Below, piece after piece: positions 46,601-57,727 of a stretch of DNA of 64,000 nucleotides. Source of the DNA: Auricularia sp. M13 (Eukaryota > Basidiomycota > Agaricomycetes > Auriculariales > Auriculariaceae); contig CM073201.1 of NCBI GenBank assembly GCA_037042915.1, positions 1,054,001 to 1,118,000 on the forward strand, given 5' to 3'. Under the pieces are notes generated by a model that saw only the letters and a list, made by a program, of their open reading frames with translations, searched no databases and was not told where the DNA came from. The stretch's first letter is position 1. The number at the start of each line of letters is the position of its first letter. A program made the position numbers and the translations under genes.

Positions 46601-47954
46601 GAAGAGGTCCGACGAATACAGTTCGCCATGGACATGCTCGCGCGGCCATGCCTGGTTGTGCGGCTGCCAGTACTGGCGATACGGAACGTCCTGGAACGTG
46701 CGCGACGCGGTGTCGTGGCCACGAACCTGATCCATAATCGCGGTTATCGAGCGGTGATGAACGCCGGGCACTTCAAAGTCCTTGAACGTGGCTCCGTGTC
46801 CCTTCTTGACGCCAGTCGGCACGCGAATCTTGACAGTGGACGCCTGCCAGCCACGGCCGAGACCATCATCGGCGTCCCCACGCTGTGCAAGCTCACGATT
46901 GATGCGCTGCCAAGGTGTGCCGCGAATCTCGTCCCGGTTGAAGTCAGGGTCAAGAATGACATCAACTAGAGACTTGAAGTCGGACTCGGACTTCGTAGAC
47001 GAAGCATGATAGTATGAACCAAGGAGCCAAGAGCTCTTGTTTGGGTAGGGCACATATGACGGCGGAGAAGGTGGTTCTGGTTGTGCAGGGCTCGAAGTCG
47101 TGGATTTAGAAGCAACGAGTGGATTGCCGAAGTAGAAGCGTGACAAGCCAAAGACATTTGCCTTGGTACGAAAGGTCTCCGTCAAGTGAAGGCGTACACG
47201 TGCTCCTGCAGAATACGACGAGGAAGAGAGCCAGGGGGAGGTTCCACCGGGGCAGGGACAGCAGCGTCAGTCAGCGGACGCTCCTCCTCGAGCGTGAAGT
47301 GCTCCTGTGGCATAACGTCGCGGATATAGCGGGCTTTGGCGGGCAGGCGACGCATCCGCTGTGGCCGTCCCAATGCGGAGGAGACTGTTGCCGGACAGCA
47401 TGAGCTCCGTATCATAGCAGCAGCGTCGGCCGAGGATGCAACATACCTTCTACATCGTGCACGATGTCGTCAAATCCGACATCTTGACCTTGGGTAGCCA
47501 GATCTGGTAAGGGTTCAGGACACGGTTCATCTTTTAGACATCAGTTCACCTTCGTTAGGAAAATCCTGGTGAAAGTCGTCGCGCATTTGGACTTCGTGAC
47601 CGGCAAGGTTCAAGCCAGGCGTCTCCGTACTAGCAGCAGCATTCTTGGGTCCCTAGAAGCGTATCAGTGCGAGGTACACAAGCTAGAGACAATGGAACAG
47701 ACCTTCTTGTGCCTTGTAGTTCCAATTGGCCGTTTGGCGGGCGCAAAGCGCGCAGACTTTGACTTTGGCGTCGTGCGAGATGGCAACTCTGATGTCGACG
47801 TGCCACGTTGCGCATGTTTAGGACGTGGAGGACGGCCTGGGCAGACATTCTCGTGTGCATCGAGGTTGCCTGGGCGCAGAAAGGTGCGTGGGCACCTTGA
47901 GCATTTGTAGGCGCCAGACGAAGGTGGAATCGCGTCTGCGAAGACCGATGGCAT
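43661..47954 (-). CDS. Plavaka-type transposase (multi-exon)
   Basis: Long minus-strand gene with many introns; exact exon joins were not all resolved. It probably starts at 47954 (MPSVFADAIPPSSGAYKCSR), giving a C2H2 finger CSRCPRTFLRPGNLDAHENVC. In order, recognisable blocks are: VILDPDFNRDEIRGTPWQRI; SITAIMDQVRG; WPREHVHGELYSSDLFIRMY; ILLGSDSMLLADFGHSSLWP; VYAWFGNQSKYDRAKP; RRHYPRFINYSADYPEKC; CPCPRCLVKKKDLWRMG; LRVDLMHEFELGVWKALFAH; EDLLQCAIPCFAGLFP; HSLGDYASVIPEVGTTD; YIEIDTDKVDVML. A Glu/Asp/Ser-rich tail ends at 43661. This order is characteristic of Plavaka-family transposases of Agaricomycetes. No frameshift or stop was noticed in the large blocks, so it may be active or domesticated. 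Confidence 0.8.
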
Positions 47955-48403
47955 CTGTTCGGCGCCTGTGACTGAAGCGCGGATTGTTACTGTTAGGCGA
48001 GCTGTCGATGCAAGAATCGCGGACGTAAGCGGTGGCGGCAGCGATCTCGACACGTAAAGCGATAGCGAGCGGGACAAGACGCGCTCTCAGCTCAGACTCA
48101 GACTCAGCTACACTCATTGTGATCCGTACATGCTCTTGGATGAGCACGGAGCATTCCGAGCTTTGTCCCCAGTTTGTAGCTTGTTGACTGCACGTGCAGA
48201 GAGCCAAACTCCAAAACAACGGCTGTCTCCTGCTGAGAGGACGCGTTGTGTGGCAATGTTGTGCTCATGATCATGATCACAAAGGCATAATAACTCCGCT
48301 GAGCGGAGTGAGAATTCGCAGGTTAAAATCTCGCAGGTTGAACCGGTACGTCCACCATCCCACGCAACCAAGTGCTCCACTCACTCTCCCACCCCTCCAC
48401 TCC

Positions 48404-49992
48404 ATGGCCCGTACCGCGAACGCTTCCCAGGCATCGTCCACTGCTTCTCGTCCTGTCGCTGGACGCAGCTCGCGTGCCAGTTCGGCCCAAGCCCCTCCTG
48501 CTCGCAAGCGCGCCCGTCAGTCCAATCAGTCCACCGCCGCACCTCCAGCCGGAAACCCAGGAGGAGACGATGACGACGATGATGAGGAGGATGACGACGA
48601 GGAAGAGCCGGACGATGGTGCACAGGTTGGCGACAAACGCAAGTCGACCTTCGACGAGGCTCCGTGAGTCCAGTTCATCACTTCTCATTTGACTCTCTCT
48701 CACTACTCCATTTAGTAAAAATCACCCCTTGAACAAGCCTGGCCGTCACTTCGGACGCATTGGAGAGGCCTTCGGACGCATCAAGCCCGTCCTCGAGTTT
48801 GGACTCCATTATGAAGATATGGAGAATACGGAAACCCCGGTGACTGACATGACCGAGGAGTAAGGTTCATTCTCTTTTTTTGCAACCGTATAACTTATAC
48901 CTGCAACACAGGGAGGAACAATGGAAAGCTCAGTATGATCTTTTGAAGACGATCCTGCCCGACATTGGCGACTGGATCAAAGAATGCGGTCCGGCGCTTG
49001 TAGCTACACAGGCAAGTTCCGCCGAGGCATTGCCTTCCTTTTTCATGTCATCTGCTCACCATTTTTGCAGCTGTCGCTGGCGCGGAAGAACGCGCGCGGT
49101 GAGGACGCCAAGAAGGTCAAGGACTTCCTCCACCTCATGCGCGCTTGGACTCCAAGCCTCGTTGGTTTGAACAAGGACCAGCGCGGCATGAACCATCCGC
49201 AAATCGCAGACCTCATCGTCCCGCCTCATGACCGGGCTGTTCTCAGCGGCACTGACGTGGCGCAGGCAGACAAGTACGTAGCTTGATCCAACCGGTCAGT
49301 TCTTCTGACCTGGCTATTTTTTAGGGTTCGCCAGGAGTACATCCACCGCGTGCGGCTCCTTGACCCCGAGCTCTGGCCCGCCTTCATGTATCGCAACTTC
49401 AAAATTTACGACCATAACATCTGGCGTGGCGCATTCAAGAGCCACCTGCTCGTCTTGGTATGCCATTATATCTGACGCGGGTCTTCGTTGATAATTCTTG
49501 TTAGATCGCAAAGCTCGTATTTTTCGGCAAACGCTCGCTCACGCCCGGCGCGCCTATCGGCGGCAAGTGCATCGCGACCATCTGGGACATGCACGAGATG
49601 ACCGTCGGCGCACTTTGCTATGTTATCACGCTGGTGCGTCGTTTGCACTCTTCTTTCGTGCTCGCCGCTGACCGGTTTAACAGGGCTTCTTCGCACTCTC
49701 TGCCGATGCGGAATTCCAGCCAGTTCCAGGCGCTGGCGGCTTCGGCTACAAGGCCTTCTACGACGGCCTCAAGGAGAACATCGAGAGCCAGCCGGAGGGT
49801 CGTCGCCAGGCGTTGCTCGCATGGTGGAACGAGTACGTCACTCGCCTCGCCGCCTTGCGCAGCCAACTGACACAGCACAGAAACCTGTTCACGCGCACCC
49901 ACGCGGCCGTCATCCCTCGCCCCGCTGGTGTCAAGACCGCCGCCGAGCTCCTCCTCGAACAGGGCGAACAGGAAGACGATGATCTGGAGTAA
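48404..49992 (+). CDS. DUF6698-like fungal protein
   Basis: Eight exons: 48404-48663, 48716-48859, 48912-49011, 49071-49273, 49325-49457, 49505-49633, 49684-49832, 49881-49992 (1230 nt, 409 aa). The N-terminus is Ser/Ala/Arg-rich with a basic KRARQ patch and an Asp/Glu run, nuclear in character. The domain shows RKNARGEDAKKVKDFLHLM, DPELWPAFMYRNFKIYD, WRGAFKSHLLVL, WDMHEMTVGALCYVITLGFF, ALSADAEF and ALLAWWN. This resembles DUF6698 proteins of Agaricomycetes (ARGxDxxxLK, WPAFLY, GLFKSxLLV, final RFALS), from memory of the family. Intron 3 (49012-49070) uses the GC donor GCAAGT, although a GT donor a few codons upstream is also in phase. Divergent from the transposase gene; function unknown. 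Confidence 0.75.
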
Positions 49993-50575
49993 TAACAGCG
50001 CCGTATTGCGCTTCGTGTATCTACAATGAACCGGTTCTGTTCTATATCATGGCATATCCCCAACCCAATCCGGATTGATTTCCCAATGCCCGAGCTTGGA
50101 AATGAACGAAGTAGTTGGCTGGACTGGCCATCGGGATGGGCAGTCAACATGGAGTTGCAGCCCCATTACACTTGCCTCATATACTTGCAGCAAGGTTACA
50201 CTCGGGGACAAGTTTGCAGAAACATGCAATATGGTCACTGGTTGCAACAGGACTCAAGGTTGAAGTGCAGTTGTATTGGCCTACAACCAGAACGTAAGCC
50301 CCGAAAACCCGATTGCAACGCGATGGGAGCGGATTGTCATCATCCGGCAATATTCCGGGGATTTCACCGTTTGCAAGCGCTTGCGATCAGTTGGCAACGT
50401 TCCGGGATTTGCCCCGATGATCGCTATCAAGCCGTGACACCACGACGGGAGCTCCAAGCAATACGGGAAGCGGCTGTCCGCTATCTACGTCTAGGTATAT
50501 ACTGTACATACATATATTCATGTCTTCTCGATAGCGATATTATAATAATCCTAGGCGTTGTTTCCGCAGAAATGA
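49993..50575. other. Intergenic: 3' flank of DUF6698-like gene and candidate transposon end
   Basis: No gene. Contains scattered TTGCAA/GCAACG-like words and the candidate right terminal repeat at 50408-50421. Confidence 0.4.
50408..50421 (-). repeat. Candidate right terminal inverted repeat
   Basis: TTTGCCCCGATGAT, the reverse complement of 43187-43200. Confidence 0.5.
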
Positions 50576-53500
50576 TCAGAAAAGGTCCGCACACCGACAG
50601 TCGCAGTCTCCCACTGCGCACACATCGTGTGATTCTACGCCGATGACGCTGCTGTCGTCCATGTCGGACGACCCAAAAAACCATTCAAGAACGTGACGCG
50701 CGTGTCCACCGTGTCGACAAGTCTGGCAGAAGATGAAACCGTCGTCGACAGTGTCTGGTGCGCATCAGCAGGGGAAGTCGACAGCACAACGATGAAGGAT
50801 CAGCTCACCATGAGGCGAAGCATGCCCTCCAAGCCCAGACCCACGGACGTCCTCCGACGGGACATCTAAACCCAACATGCAAATGACGCATCGAGGGAAC
50901 GGCCGTTTGCAAGTTGGACATTGCATGCCCTGCATGAACTACTTAGCGAGGCCGCGACGAAGCACCGTCAAATGCTAATGCTTACCTTAGACCGCGCCTC
51001 GACGCCCGTGTCAAGCAGTTTTTTGCACGTATTACACCGCACACGAAGTTGGCCGGGAACCCATGGATACGGCGCATCAGCAGGTCCTCCCCGAGCAGCA
51101 AGCGCGTCGCTGAGCATCTGGCCCCGCATGATATCAAACTTGCATCGGTAGTCGTACAAGCGCCAGGAGTCCAGGAGACCGCGATACGCCTCGGCCCAGC
51201 GTTCAGCTCGTTCATACAGCCGCTCCTCGTCGCGCGTCCGATTGCTCGTCTCCACCGAGTCCGAGAAGCTGCCCGTACTACGCCGCCTCAACGGCGGGCA
51301 GACGACATACGATGTGAGAAGCGCAACGGTCTGCACGTCGCCCACGATGTCGACGAACGAGTCCAGGATGTCCATTCCCGCGCGTGTCGTCAGCCCGGTG
51401 AGGATGAGGCCTTCGACGTCCGTCGTGTGCCGGAAGCCGTCGGCGCGCGCGCGGAGATAGCTCGACAGAGCGCGGTCGTCCAGGAAGCAAAAGGCAATGG
51501 CTAAACGCTCCTGCAACGGCAGCGCCTCCTCCCGCACGACCTCGTCCCAGTCACTCAGCGCGGCATAAAGGAGCATGATGCGAAGGTACGGGTCTTCCAG
51601 TCGCACAATAACGCGCTCGTAGTGCTCTTTGGCACTTCTGCGCCCGCCATTGGGAGGGACAAGTGCGGCTAGCATTCCAGACATTATGCGATGTCGTTCA
51701 TCTGCGATACCGCTCAGAAGATATCAATTTGAAAAACGAAGAAAATCGCGTACCCGAGCTGAACATAAGGATCTCAAGCGCCTTCGCATGCTGATTCGAA
51801 AACATCGCCCAACAGGCCGCGCGGGTTGGGCAGCCGGCCTTTTCGAACCTGAACTATTGAGCATCCTGGCCGATCCCCATGATTTCACTCGACTCACTCA
51901 GATATGCGCTCATTCAGCGCCGCATCGTCCAAGTCCCATCCGCAGATAGCCAGCGCAAGCCGCCTCTGCTCAAGCTTCGCAGTGCTCACCATGACCTTCT
52001 CCAGCGCAAACTCTCCTGAACCGCTCAAATCATTGACGCGTGCCACGGCCTCGGCGTAGCCGCCGTCCAGGCTTGCCATCGGGCGCTTTGACAACGAGCG
52101 CACGGACGGCGGAGATTCCTGGAGCGCGCCGTCCGTGGAGAGGGCCTCCAGTAAGCTCGACCGCTCCTCTGGCGGGAGAGGAACGTTATAGGGCGCCACG
52201 GCCGGCGCGGGTTCGAAGCCTTCCCAGATCGCGAGCAGGCCGCGGAAGGAGAAATCATAGCCGTGGAACGATGACCCACCTGCAGGGAATATATGTCGAG
52301 AGTCTAGGGGATCGTTGAGTTTCCAGCGCGATTTGCGCGTGTGGGCACGTACGCTCCATCCACTTCCACAGCGACTGTAGTGTCTCGCCCTGTGTGGGAT
52401 CATCATGCGCAATGGATGCATTCAGCGCAAACTGTGTGCTCATCATCAACAAGATTGCACGCTGCGGCCATATGAAAAACAGGCGTACACTGTCTAAGCC
52501 ATAGCCACGCAACACTCTCCTCCGCATGACGACGGAAATATCGTCCCGGACGACCCGCACGCTCGACTTCTGCCCAGCGGGCACGCGCGATTTGCTGGAC
52601 CCGCGGACGGCCGACGAGGCGCGCGCGGCGGGCGACTTGCTCGCCTTGCGCGGCGCGCGATTCCACGATGGGACGGTCGCGCCGGAAAACCGTGTCGTAG
52701 GAGTATCCTCGTTGGGCAGCGCAATCGTGGCCCCTGCGCGCGGCGTCGCATCGCCTGGTCCGCGCTCCAGGGGTATGCGCCCGATGGAGGCGGGGCTGTA
52801 CACCTGCGCGTGTGGGCGCGGGACGGCTAGACGCGGCGCGGTAGCGAGTGCGGGGAAGCCGTCATCGTCGCCGCGACCGAACGTCGTGGGCGGCTTGACG
52901 GACGAGCCATTGAGCTTCAGCGCGGGTTCTGAAGGCGGCGCCGGAGTGTCCCAGGGCCGTTGCTGCTCGTCTAGCACAGGCTGGTACACGCGGAACCGCC
53001 GGCCGAGCTCGACGCCGAGCTCGCCGCGTGTGGACCACGCGACGACATGGGCGTCGGCCGTGCTGGTGAATTCGATGTCGCCGTCGCGCGACAGGCCCAC
53101 GAGCTGCTTGGGATTCGGGCCGCCGGGCACGAACGCAAAGGAGGCGAGCGCGCGCGTGAACCGGCGCGACTTGTGCGTGTCTGCGAGGTGGAAGATCGTG
53201 CGCTCTTCGTCCCCTGTGGAGATCTGCAGCGAGTCCTGTTCTCCTGTTGATGACGTCCACCGCCAGCCGGAGCTGCGTTTGGATGATACGGCATCGCTGG
53301 TGTTGGGAGAGGCGTTTTGGTCACCATTGACGCTTTCGCCCTGAACGATGTCCCAGAAGCGGACTGTCGACGCGTCCTTCTCCAGGGATGCTAGCAATCC
53401 CCGGCGTGTCGGAGAAAACTCGATTGCGGAGACGACCATGCCACCTCGAGCGCGCGCGCCGTCGCTCAGTGCGTCACGCTCAGAGAATGTCAGGACGGGC

Positions 53501-54481
53501 AACGCGAGGCTGCGATAATCCCAAACGCGAATAACAGCATCATCGCCGAATGAAGCGATGCGGTAGGAGTCCAGGGGATCGACGACAATATCTGAAATGG
53601 ACTTGCAGGCGCCCTGACGAGGGGGCGTCCCCACGGCTGCACTTGTTTGGGGTATCCGAAGGTCGTAAAGACGTAGCCAACGACTACTAACTGCCGCAGA
53701 GAGAAGCCTGCGCGCAAGTGCGAAGCATTAGTGTTGAGACAGGCTAAGTGACGCGAACACCTGGGCTGACCGGGACGAATGTGGCATGAAAGCAACCGAA
53801 GTAAAGCCATCTGTTGGCGCATGTGGCTGAACGACGCGGGGGTCACCCGACTTTTGCAACGATGCACGCGGCAGCGGCGTGACGCCCGCCGACGATTGCG
53901 TGGGCGGGTCGATGTTGAGCTGAGGAAACGCCGTCTCGATGTCCCAGATGACCAAGCCTGGCGCAGCTTTGCTCTGCTCGCGAATGATGGGTACGTGTCT
54001 CCGTGAGCGCCCTGGAGTCCAGCTAGAAGCTATTAGCGCACCTTGTCCATCCCGCATGCCATCAGGCTGGGGTCCACGGTGGAAAACGCGATGGAGTTGC
54101 ATGCGCGCTGGGCGCCGCGCACGGGGAACGACGCGACCGGGGCGCTGGGGAAAAGCGCATTGCCGGTATTCGCGGCCAGGGGCGCCGTCTGCGAGAGCCG
54201 GAGCAGGTCGACGCGTCCGGAGTCGGTGCCCACAGCGATCAGATCGTCACACGACTGCGTTGGCGACCACGCGAAGCACTGAAGACGCCCGTGTTCATAA
54301 GCAAAATCCCAGATAATGCTGCTGGGCGCACCTTGAGCCCGGCAATGTCCTGCGTAGAGGCCGCAAGCGATATGTCGGCCGCCCGTTCGTCCCAGGAATA
54401 CAGCGCAAGCTGGGCGGCGGTGCACGCGATGAACTGATGCTCAGCACGGGGATGCCATGCTATCTTCCTGTCCGGAGACAT
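50576..54481 (-). CDS. SEA4: MIOS / Sea4, GATOR2 (SEA) complex subunit
   Basis: WD40 protein of the GATOR2/SEACAT complex that signals amino-acid sufficiency to TORC1 at the vacuole. Ten exons: 54481-54332, 54278-54042, 53976-53771, 53707-52489, 52431-52353, 52279-51898, 51848-51754, 51701-50986, 50929-50809, 50754-50576 (3384 nt, 1127 aa, in frame). The N-terminus starts with MSPDRKIAWHPRAEHQFI. WD40-like blades include CFAWSPTQSCDDLIAVGTDS, VASFPVRGAQRACNSIAFS, LLSAAVSSRWLRLYDLR and SYRIASFGDDAVIRVWDYR. The C-terminal helical part has FEKAGCPTRAACWAMFSNQ and a zinc-binding end CNTCKKLL, CPTCKRPFPRCVIC, CQTCRHGGHARHVLEWF, CDCRC, typical of MIOS. A Ser/Pro/Thr insertion lies between blades. 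It shares a short divergent promoter with DAD4. Confidence 0.93.
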
Positions 54482-54615
54482 AAAATACCCTCCACAGCGC
54501 TCTTATGAGCGACCAGATTAAATGATTACGGACGCGAAACGCGGAGAGACGAAAGCCGGACAAGGAAACGCGCTGCGGAGGTCCAAATCGCGACTGCTCC
54601 TTGCCTCCGTCCACA
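54482..54615. promoter_or_regulatory. 134 bp divergent intergenic region (MIOS / DAD4)
   Basis: Start codons of two housekeeping genes on opposite strands are 134 bp apart, so both promoters are compressed into or overlap this segment. No TATA box seen. Confidence 0.6.
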
Positions 54616-54947
54616 ATGGAGAACCCGCACACCGAACGCCAGGCTGTTCTCCTCGAGCGCGTACTCAAGAACCTGGTAGCAAAAATTCGGCTGGCTTTAG
54701 AAATGGCATTGACAAACTGTAGGAAAACTGTCACGAAGCCATTTCAGAACTCAACCGCTGCATCGACGTATGACTAGCTCGTGCTGCACCCCTTGTCATC
54801 GAAACGCTAAAACTGCAATAGGACGTATGCTCCGCAAATGCCGAGATCTCTGTGGCTGCAGACCTGGCGCAGCGATACCGCAAGAACGTCGCATACAACC
54901 TTGAAGCGACCTCGCTTAAGCCATCACCAGAGATTGAGAAGAGGTAA
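54616..54947 (+). CDS. DAD4: DASH complex subunit DAD4
   Basis: Kinetochore-microtubule coupling ring component, nuclear in mitosis. Three short exons, 54616-54675, 54723-54767, 54822-54947 (231 nt, 76 aa), none long enough to stand out as an open frame. The spliced protein begins MENPHTERQAVLLERVLKNL and continues ENCHEAISELNRCIDDV, ISVAADLAQRYRKNVAYNLE and ATSLKPSPEIEKR. The invariant MENPH start, ISELNR, AAxLAxxYxxNVxxNLEAT and the length of about 75 residues are diagnostic of DAD4. Introns have GTAGCA/GTATGA donors and TAG acceptors. Divergent from MIOS. Confidence 0.93.
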
Positions 54948-55510
54948 CTACCAAATTGTGCTATTATCCCATATTAATGATATCCAGAACCTCCGGCGAC
55001 GCGTGATTGCTCTCTCGTTCAGCACCCTGTGCAGAATAGCCCGCCGATTCTCTGTCACTGCCCTGCTCGCTGCCAATTTACCCGCAATACATGATACCTC
55101 ACAATCAATTCCGTCGCCTGGCCTCGCGCAGAGATCACCATCGCATCCTCCAGAAGTGCCGCCAGCTCCGCCGCGTCCATGAGCACCACCTACAGAGTCA
55201 TGATAGTAGCGAGTTGAAGAGTAGGGAGACGGGAGACGGTCGTTCCCAGTGTGCGCCTCAATCGTGACTCAGGGATTTATGGTCGGTTGCCCTTTGTTGG
55301 CCACCGTGCGGGCGTACAGAATCATTTCTAAGGAAGCTTTGGTGAGTGCTTGCGCAAGGACTCAGTACGCAACTGTTTCGCAGTGGGGCTTCAGAAGCGC
55401 GTCAGTTGAGAGTACTGATCTGTTTGGCCTTATTTGGACAAACTTGTCAGTTCGGTTTCCCGCCTCTCGCTCACCTGTCTGACCAACCACATTTTGACGG
55501 CGTCATCCCG
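54948..55510. other. Intergenic, promoter of the first kinase-like gene
   Basis: No supported gene; a 60-codon minus-strand possibility was weighed and rejected. Presumed 3' flank of DAD4 and promoter of the gene at 55511. Confidence 0.35.
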
Positions 55511-56914
55511 ATGCGCGATTCGGCGGTCATATCTTCTCCGCCATACTCGTGGGAGAAACTCAAAGATGATGAAGATCCAGTCCAGTGGCGCGCGCAGTGG
55601 CAGTACTACGAGGCCGAGCTGGCAGCCTGCGGCTATCGCCTTGAATGGCCAGAATTCCAGGACTACGAAGACAGGACTAAGATAAGGACAGATCTTCCCG
55701 CCCCCGCCAATCCGTTCACGCCGCAAGCTCACGAGGCATTCGCCATATGCCCCATCAAGGAGTTTGCTGGTGTAACAGTATGCATGAACCACGTACGTGA
55801 GTTTTCCATTGTCTCCTATGTGTCTTCCTTTGAACGGATACTCAGCCTCTGGTCCGGACATCGACCGATTCATTAGGTCGTTTCGTCCTCATCAAGGCAG
55901 TCCTCAGCTCGAGTGACGAATGCGCGATACTCCGATTTTTACGTGATCATCGCGCCCAACACGCTGATCCAGCCGACCATACCATTCCCATCATCGACAT
56001 GATTGAAGTCGGCCACGTAACATTTGCCGTCATGGCGCAGTGGGCAGACGCTTTCTATAAATTCTTCACTCTCGGGGAGTTCATCGACTTCATTCAACAA
56101 TGCCTGGAGGTACGAATGCATTGAATACGTCCAATCCTTAGAAGTTTGACCCGATATTCTTCTAGGGACTCAACTTCATGCACACGCATCTCATTGCACA
56201 CGGGGTCAGTTCAGGGTTTTGACATCGCCTTCTTTCGCTGATGTCTTACCCAGGACATCCACCCTGAAAACATATTGCTCAATTACTCCGGAGGGGCCCC
56301 GTTCCTAGGAGGGCCTGTGCCGTTTCGCTCGCTATTCGACGCACGCTACGCGTATATCGATTTTGAGTTGTCAGTGCAGCTCCCTCCTGGGAGTGACATC
56401 TCGCAATGCATGGTTACCTCGGAAATCGCAGGCATTCATACTCCTGAACATTCCTCGAACATCCCGCACAACCCCTTCTACGCAGACGCAAGTCGAAAAT
56501 CATCTCTTTCTACTGTGCCCTGACGATTTTCAGATCTACCAACTCGGCGCTACTTTCGAAAACCGTCTCAACCGTGACGCAGTAAGTACCACTGCGGGCT
56601 GTCCCTGGTCGCACTTAACTCCCTGCGGCAAGAGAACGACCACGCTGGACGAGCTCGTAGATGCTCACGCCCCTGCCATCTACGAGTTAACAGAGGCCAT
56701 GATGGCTGAAGTGCCAGAGGACCGGGTCAGCGCTGCTGAAGCGCTGCAGTGGATAATCGAGATACGCGATGACATCCCCGTGGATGTACTTAAAATTTCC
56801 GTCAAGGCGCTTTCTCCTCCTAATCTTCCCGATGCCGGACGTTCTGCGGCTCTCATATCTTTCAGAACCTCGTCATCTGAAGGAAATTATGTAGGACACG
56901 TCGCGGAGCACTGA
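55511..56914 (+). CDS. Fungal protein-kinase-like protein, tandem copy A
   Basis: Six exons: 55511-55792, 55846-56109, 56166-56204, 56254-56487, 56534-56581, 56633-56914 (1149 nt, 382 aa). An N-terminal module of about 90 residues (PPYSWEKLKDDEDPVQWRAQ...YRLEWPEF...RTDLPAPANPFTPQAHEAF) is shared with copy B. The kinase-like part follows: GRFVLIKAV with the likely ATP-binding Lys 111; VMAQW hinge; HGDIHPENIL catalytic loop from H194 (HGD replaces HRD); YAYIDFE at 229-233, where the magnesium motif DFG has become DFE; then DIYQLGATF and a C-lobe DRVSAAEALQWI. The intron 56488-56533 uses donor GCAAGT; a GT donor would shift the frame. The HGD is kept, but the altered DFG suggests weak or lost activity. 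Confidence 0.82.
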
Positions 56915-57089
56915 GGGAGCTGAGATCCCATTAGATCATGCAGATTTACATTAGTCCCTTAATCCGCTCTCCTCGTGGCTCGCTCGTTCGAAAAGCTCAA
57001 CTGTCTGGAATTCGATCAAGGAGTAGAACATCGAAATACAGAGGGATTCTGTTGATGGTTATAGGAACTCGTGAGTTTCCCTCTCATTT

Positions 57090-57446
57090 TCACGGGACGA
57101 GGCCAACAATGAGATGCTCGTGAAGGGGCCGATGGTTGTGTATAACCTCCAAAGTCGCCGGATCGTACTCGGAGATGCCATATTTGATCATCTTCCTCCC
57201 AGACTGCACCATCATCATGTTCAATCGAATATAGCTCGTGAGATGAAAGAACGAACTTACTGCTGCGGAGGTGCGAGTCTCGACGGAGTAGATCTGGCCG
57301 TGGCGTACGGGAAGATCCACCTGGGTGCGGAACAGCACTTTGTTGTTCAGCTCGTACCTGGGAACTAAATTCGGGACGCGTAACTGTCCACCACCGCGGC
57401 CACGACCGCGCGCACGACCGCGAGGAGCAGCTGCTCTGCCACGCAT
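57090..57446 (-). CDS. Small RG-rich protein of unknown function
   Basis: Two exons, 57446-57261 and 57203-57090 (300 nt, 99 aa), with a consensus donor GTAAGT and acceptor TGCAG; the intron also happens to be in frame. The N-terminus MRGRAAAPRGRARGRGRGGG is an RG/RGG tract typical of RNA-binding or Arg-methylated proteins. The rest (LVPRYELNNKVLFRTQVDLP, RKMIKYGISEYDPATLEVI, HEHLIVGLVP) looks like a small globular beta-rich domain that I cannot name. It lies antisense between the two kinase-like paralogues. Confidence 0.55.
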   Translation of the reverse strand: MRGRAAAPRGRARGRGRGGGQLRVPNLVPRYELNNKVLFRTQVDLPVRHGQIYSVETRTSAAVSSFFHLTSYIRLNMMMVQSGRKMIKYGISEYDPATLEVIHNHRPLHEHLIVGLVP

Positions 57447-57727
57447 AGTGAGGATGAGGACGAATGTGATGGAGAGAGGCTCTCAAGGGCGAACTTCAAG
57501 TTCCGGCGACTCGAGTGATTTATATCAAATTTCTCCCTAAGTGCATGTTATCAGAGGTGGACGTGGGAGTACAGGAGGTACATGAGGGCATCTTGGCGTC
57601 TTTCTGAGGCCCCGTGCTTCACTTGTTTGACATCGGAATCCCGAACCGGGAATCAAACGGCTGTTTGGGCGTTCTTTGGCCAAACTCGAACCTGCTGCAG
57701 GTACCGCCTGGCTCGCTAGACGGAATA

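Larger units (their letters stand above)
43187..50421. mobile_element. Candidate Plavaka-type DNA transposon carrying transposase and DUF6698-like gene
   Basis: Candidate boundaries are a 14 bp perfect inverted repeat (43187-43200, 50408-50421), with imperfect similarity just inside (CCCGAAC versus TCCCGGAAC) and flanking AT that could be a 2 bp target duplication. Within lie a complete-looking Plavaka-type transposase gene (minus) and a divergent DUF6698-like gene (plus) sharing about 450 bp of upstream sequence. Outside are housekeeping genes, LAP on the left (81 bp away) and MIOS on the right (155 bp away). The transposase alone makes a mobile origin likely; the exact ends are a hypothesis. 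Confidence 0.55.

Noticed and set aside
48980-49070. GT donor (GTAGCT) instead of GCAAGT for intron 3 of the DUF6698-like gene
   Set aside because: Also in phase, but a poorer donor sequence and it would remove conserved-looking residues VATQ; left open in the entry.
54960-55180. 60-codon spliced minus-strand gene beginning MDAAELAALLEDAMVISARG
   Set aside because: Briefly considered as a small spindle-organising protein, but the family core is not matched and the splice choice was forced.
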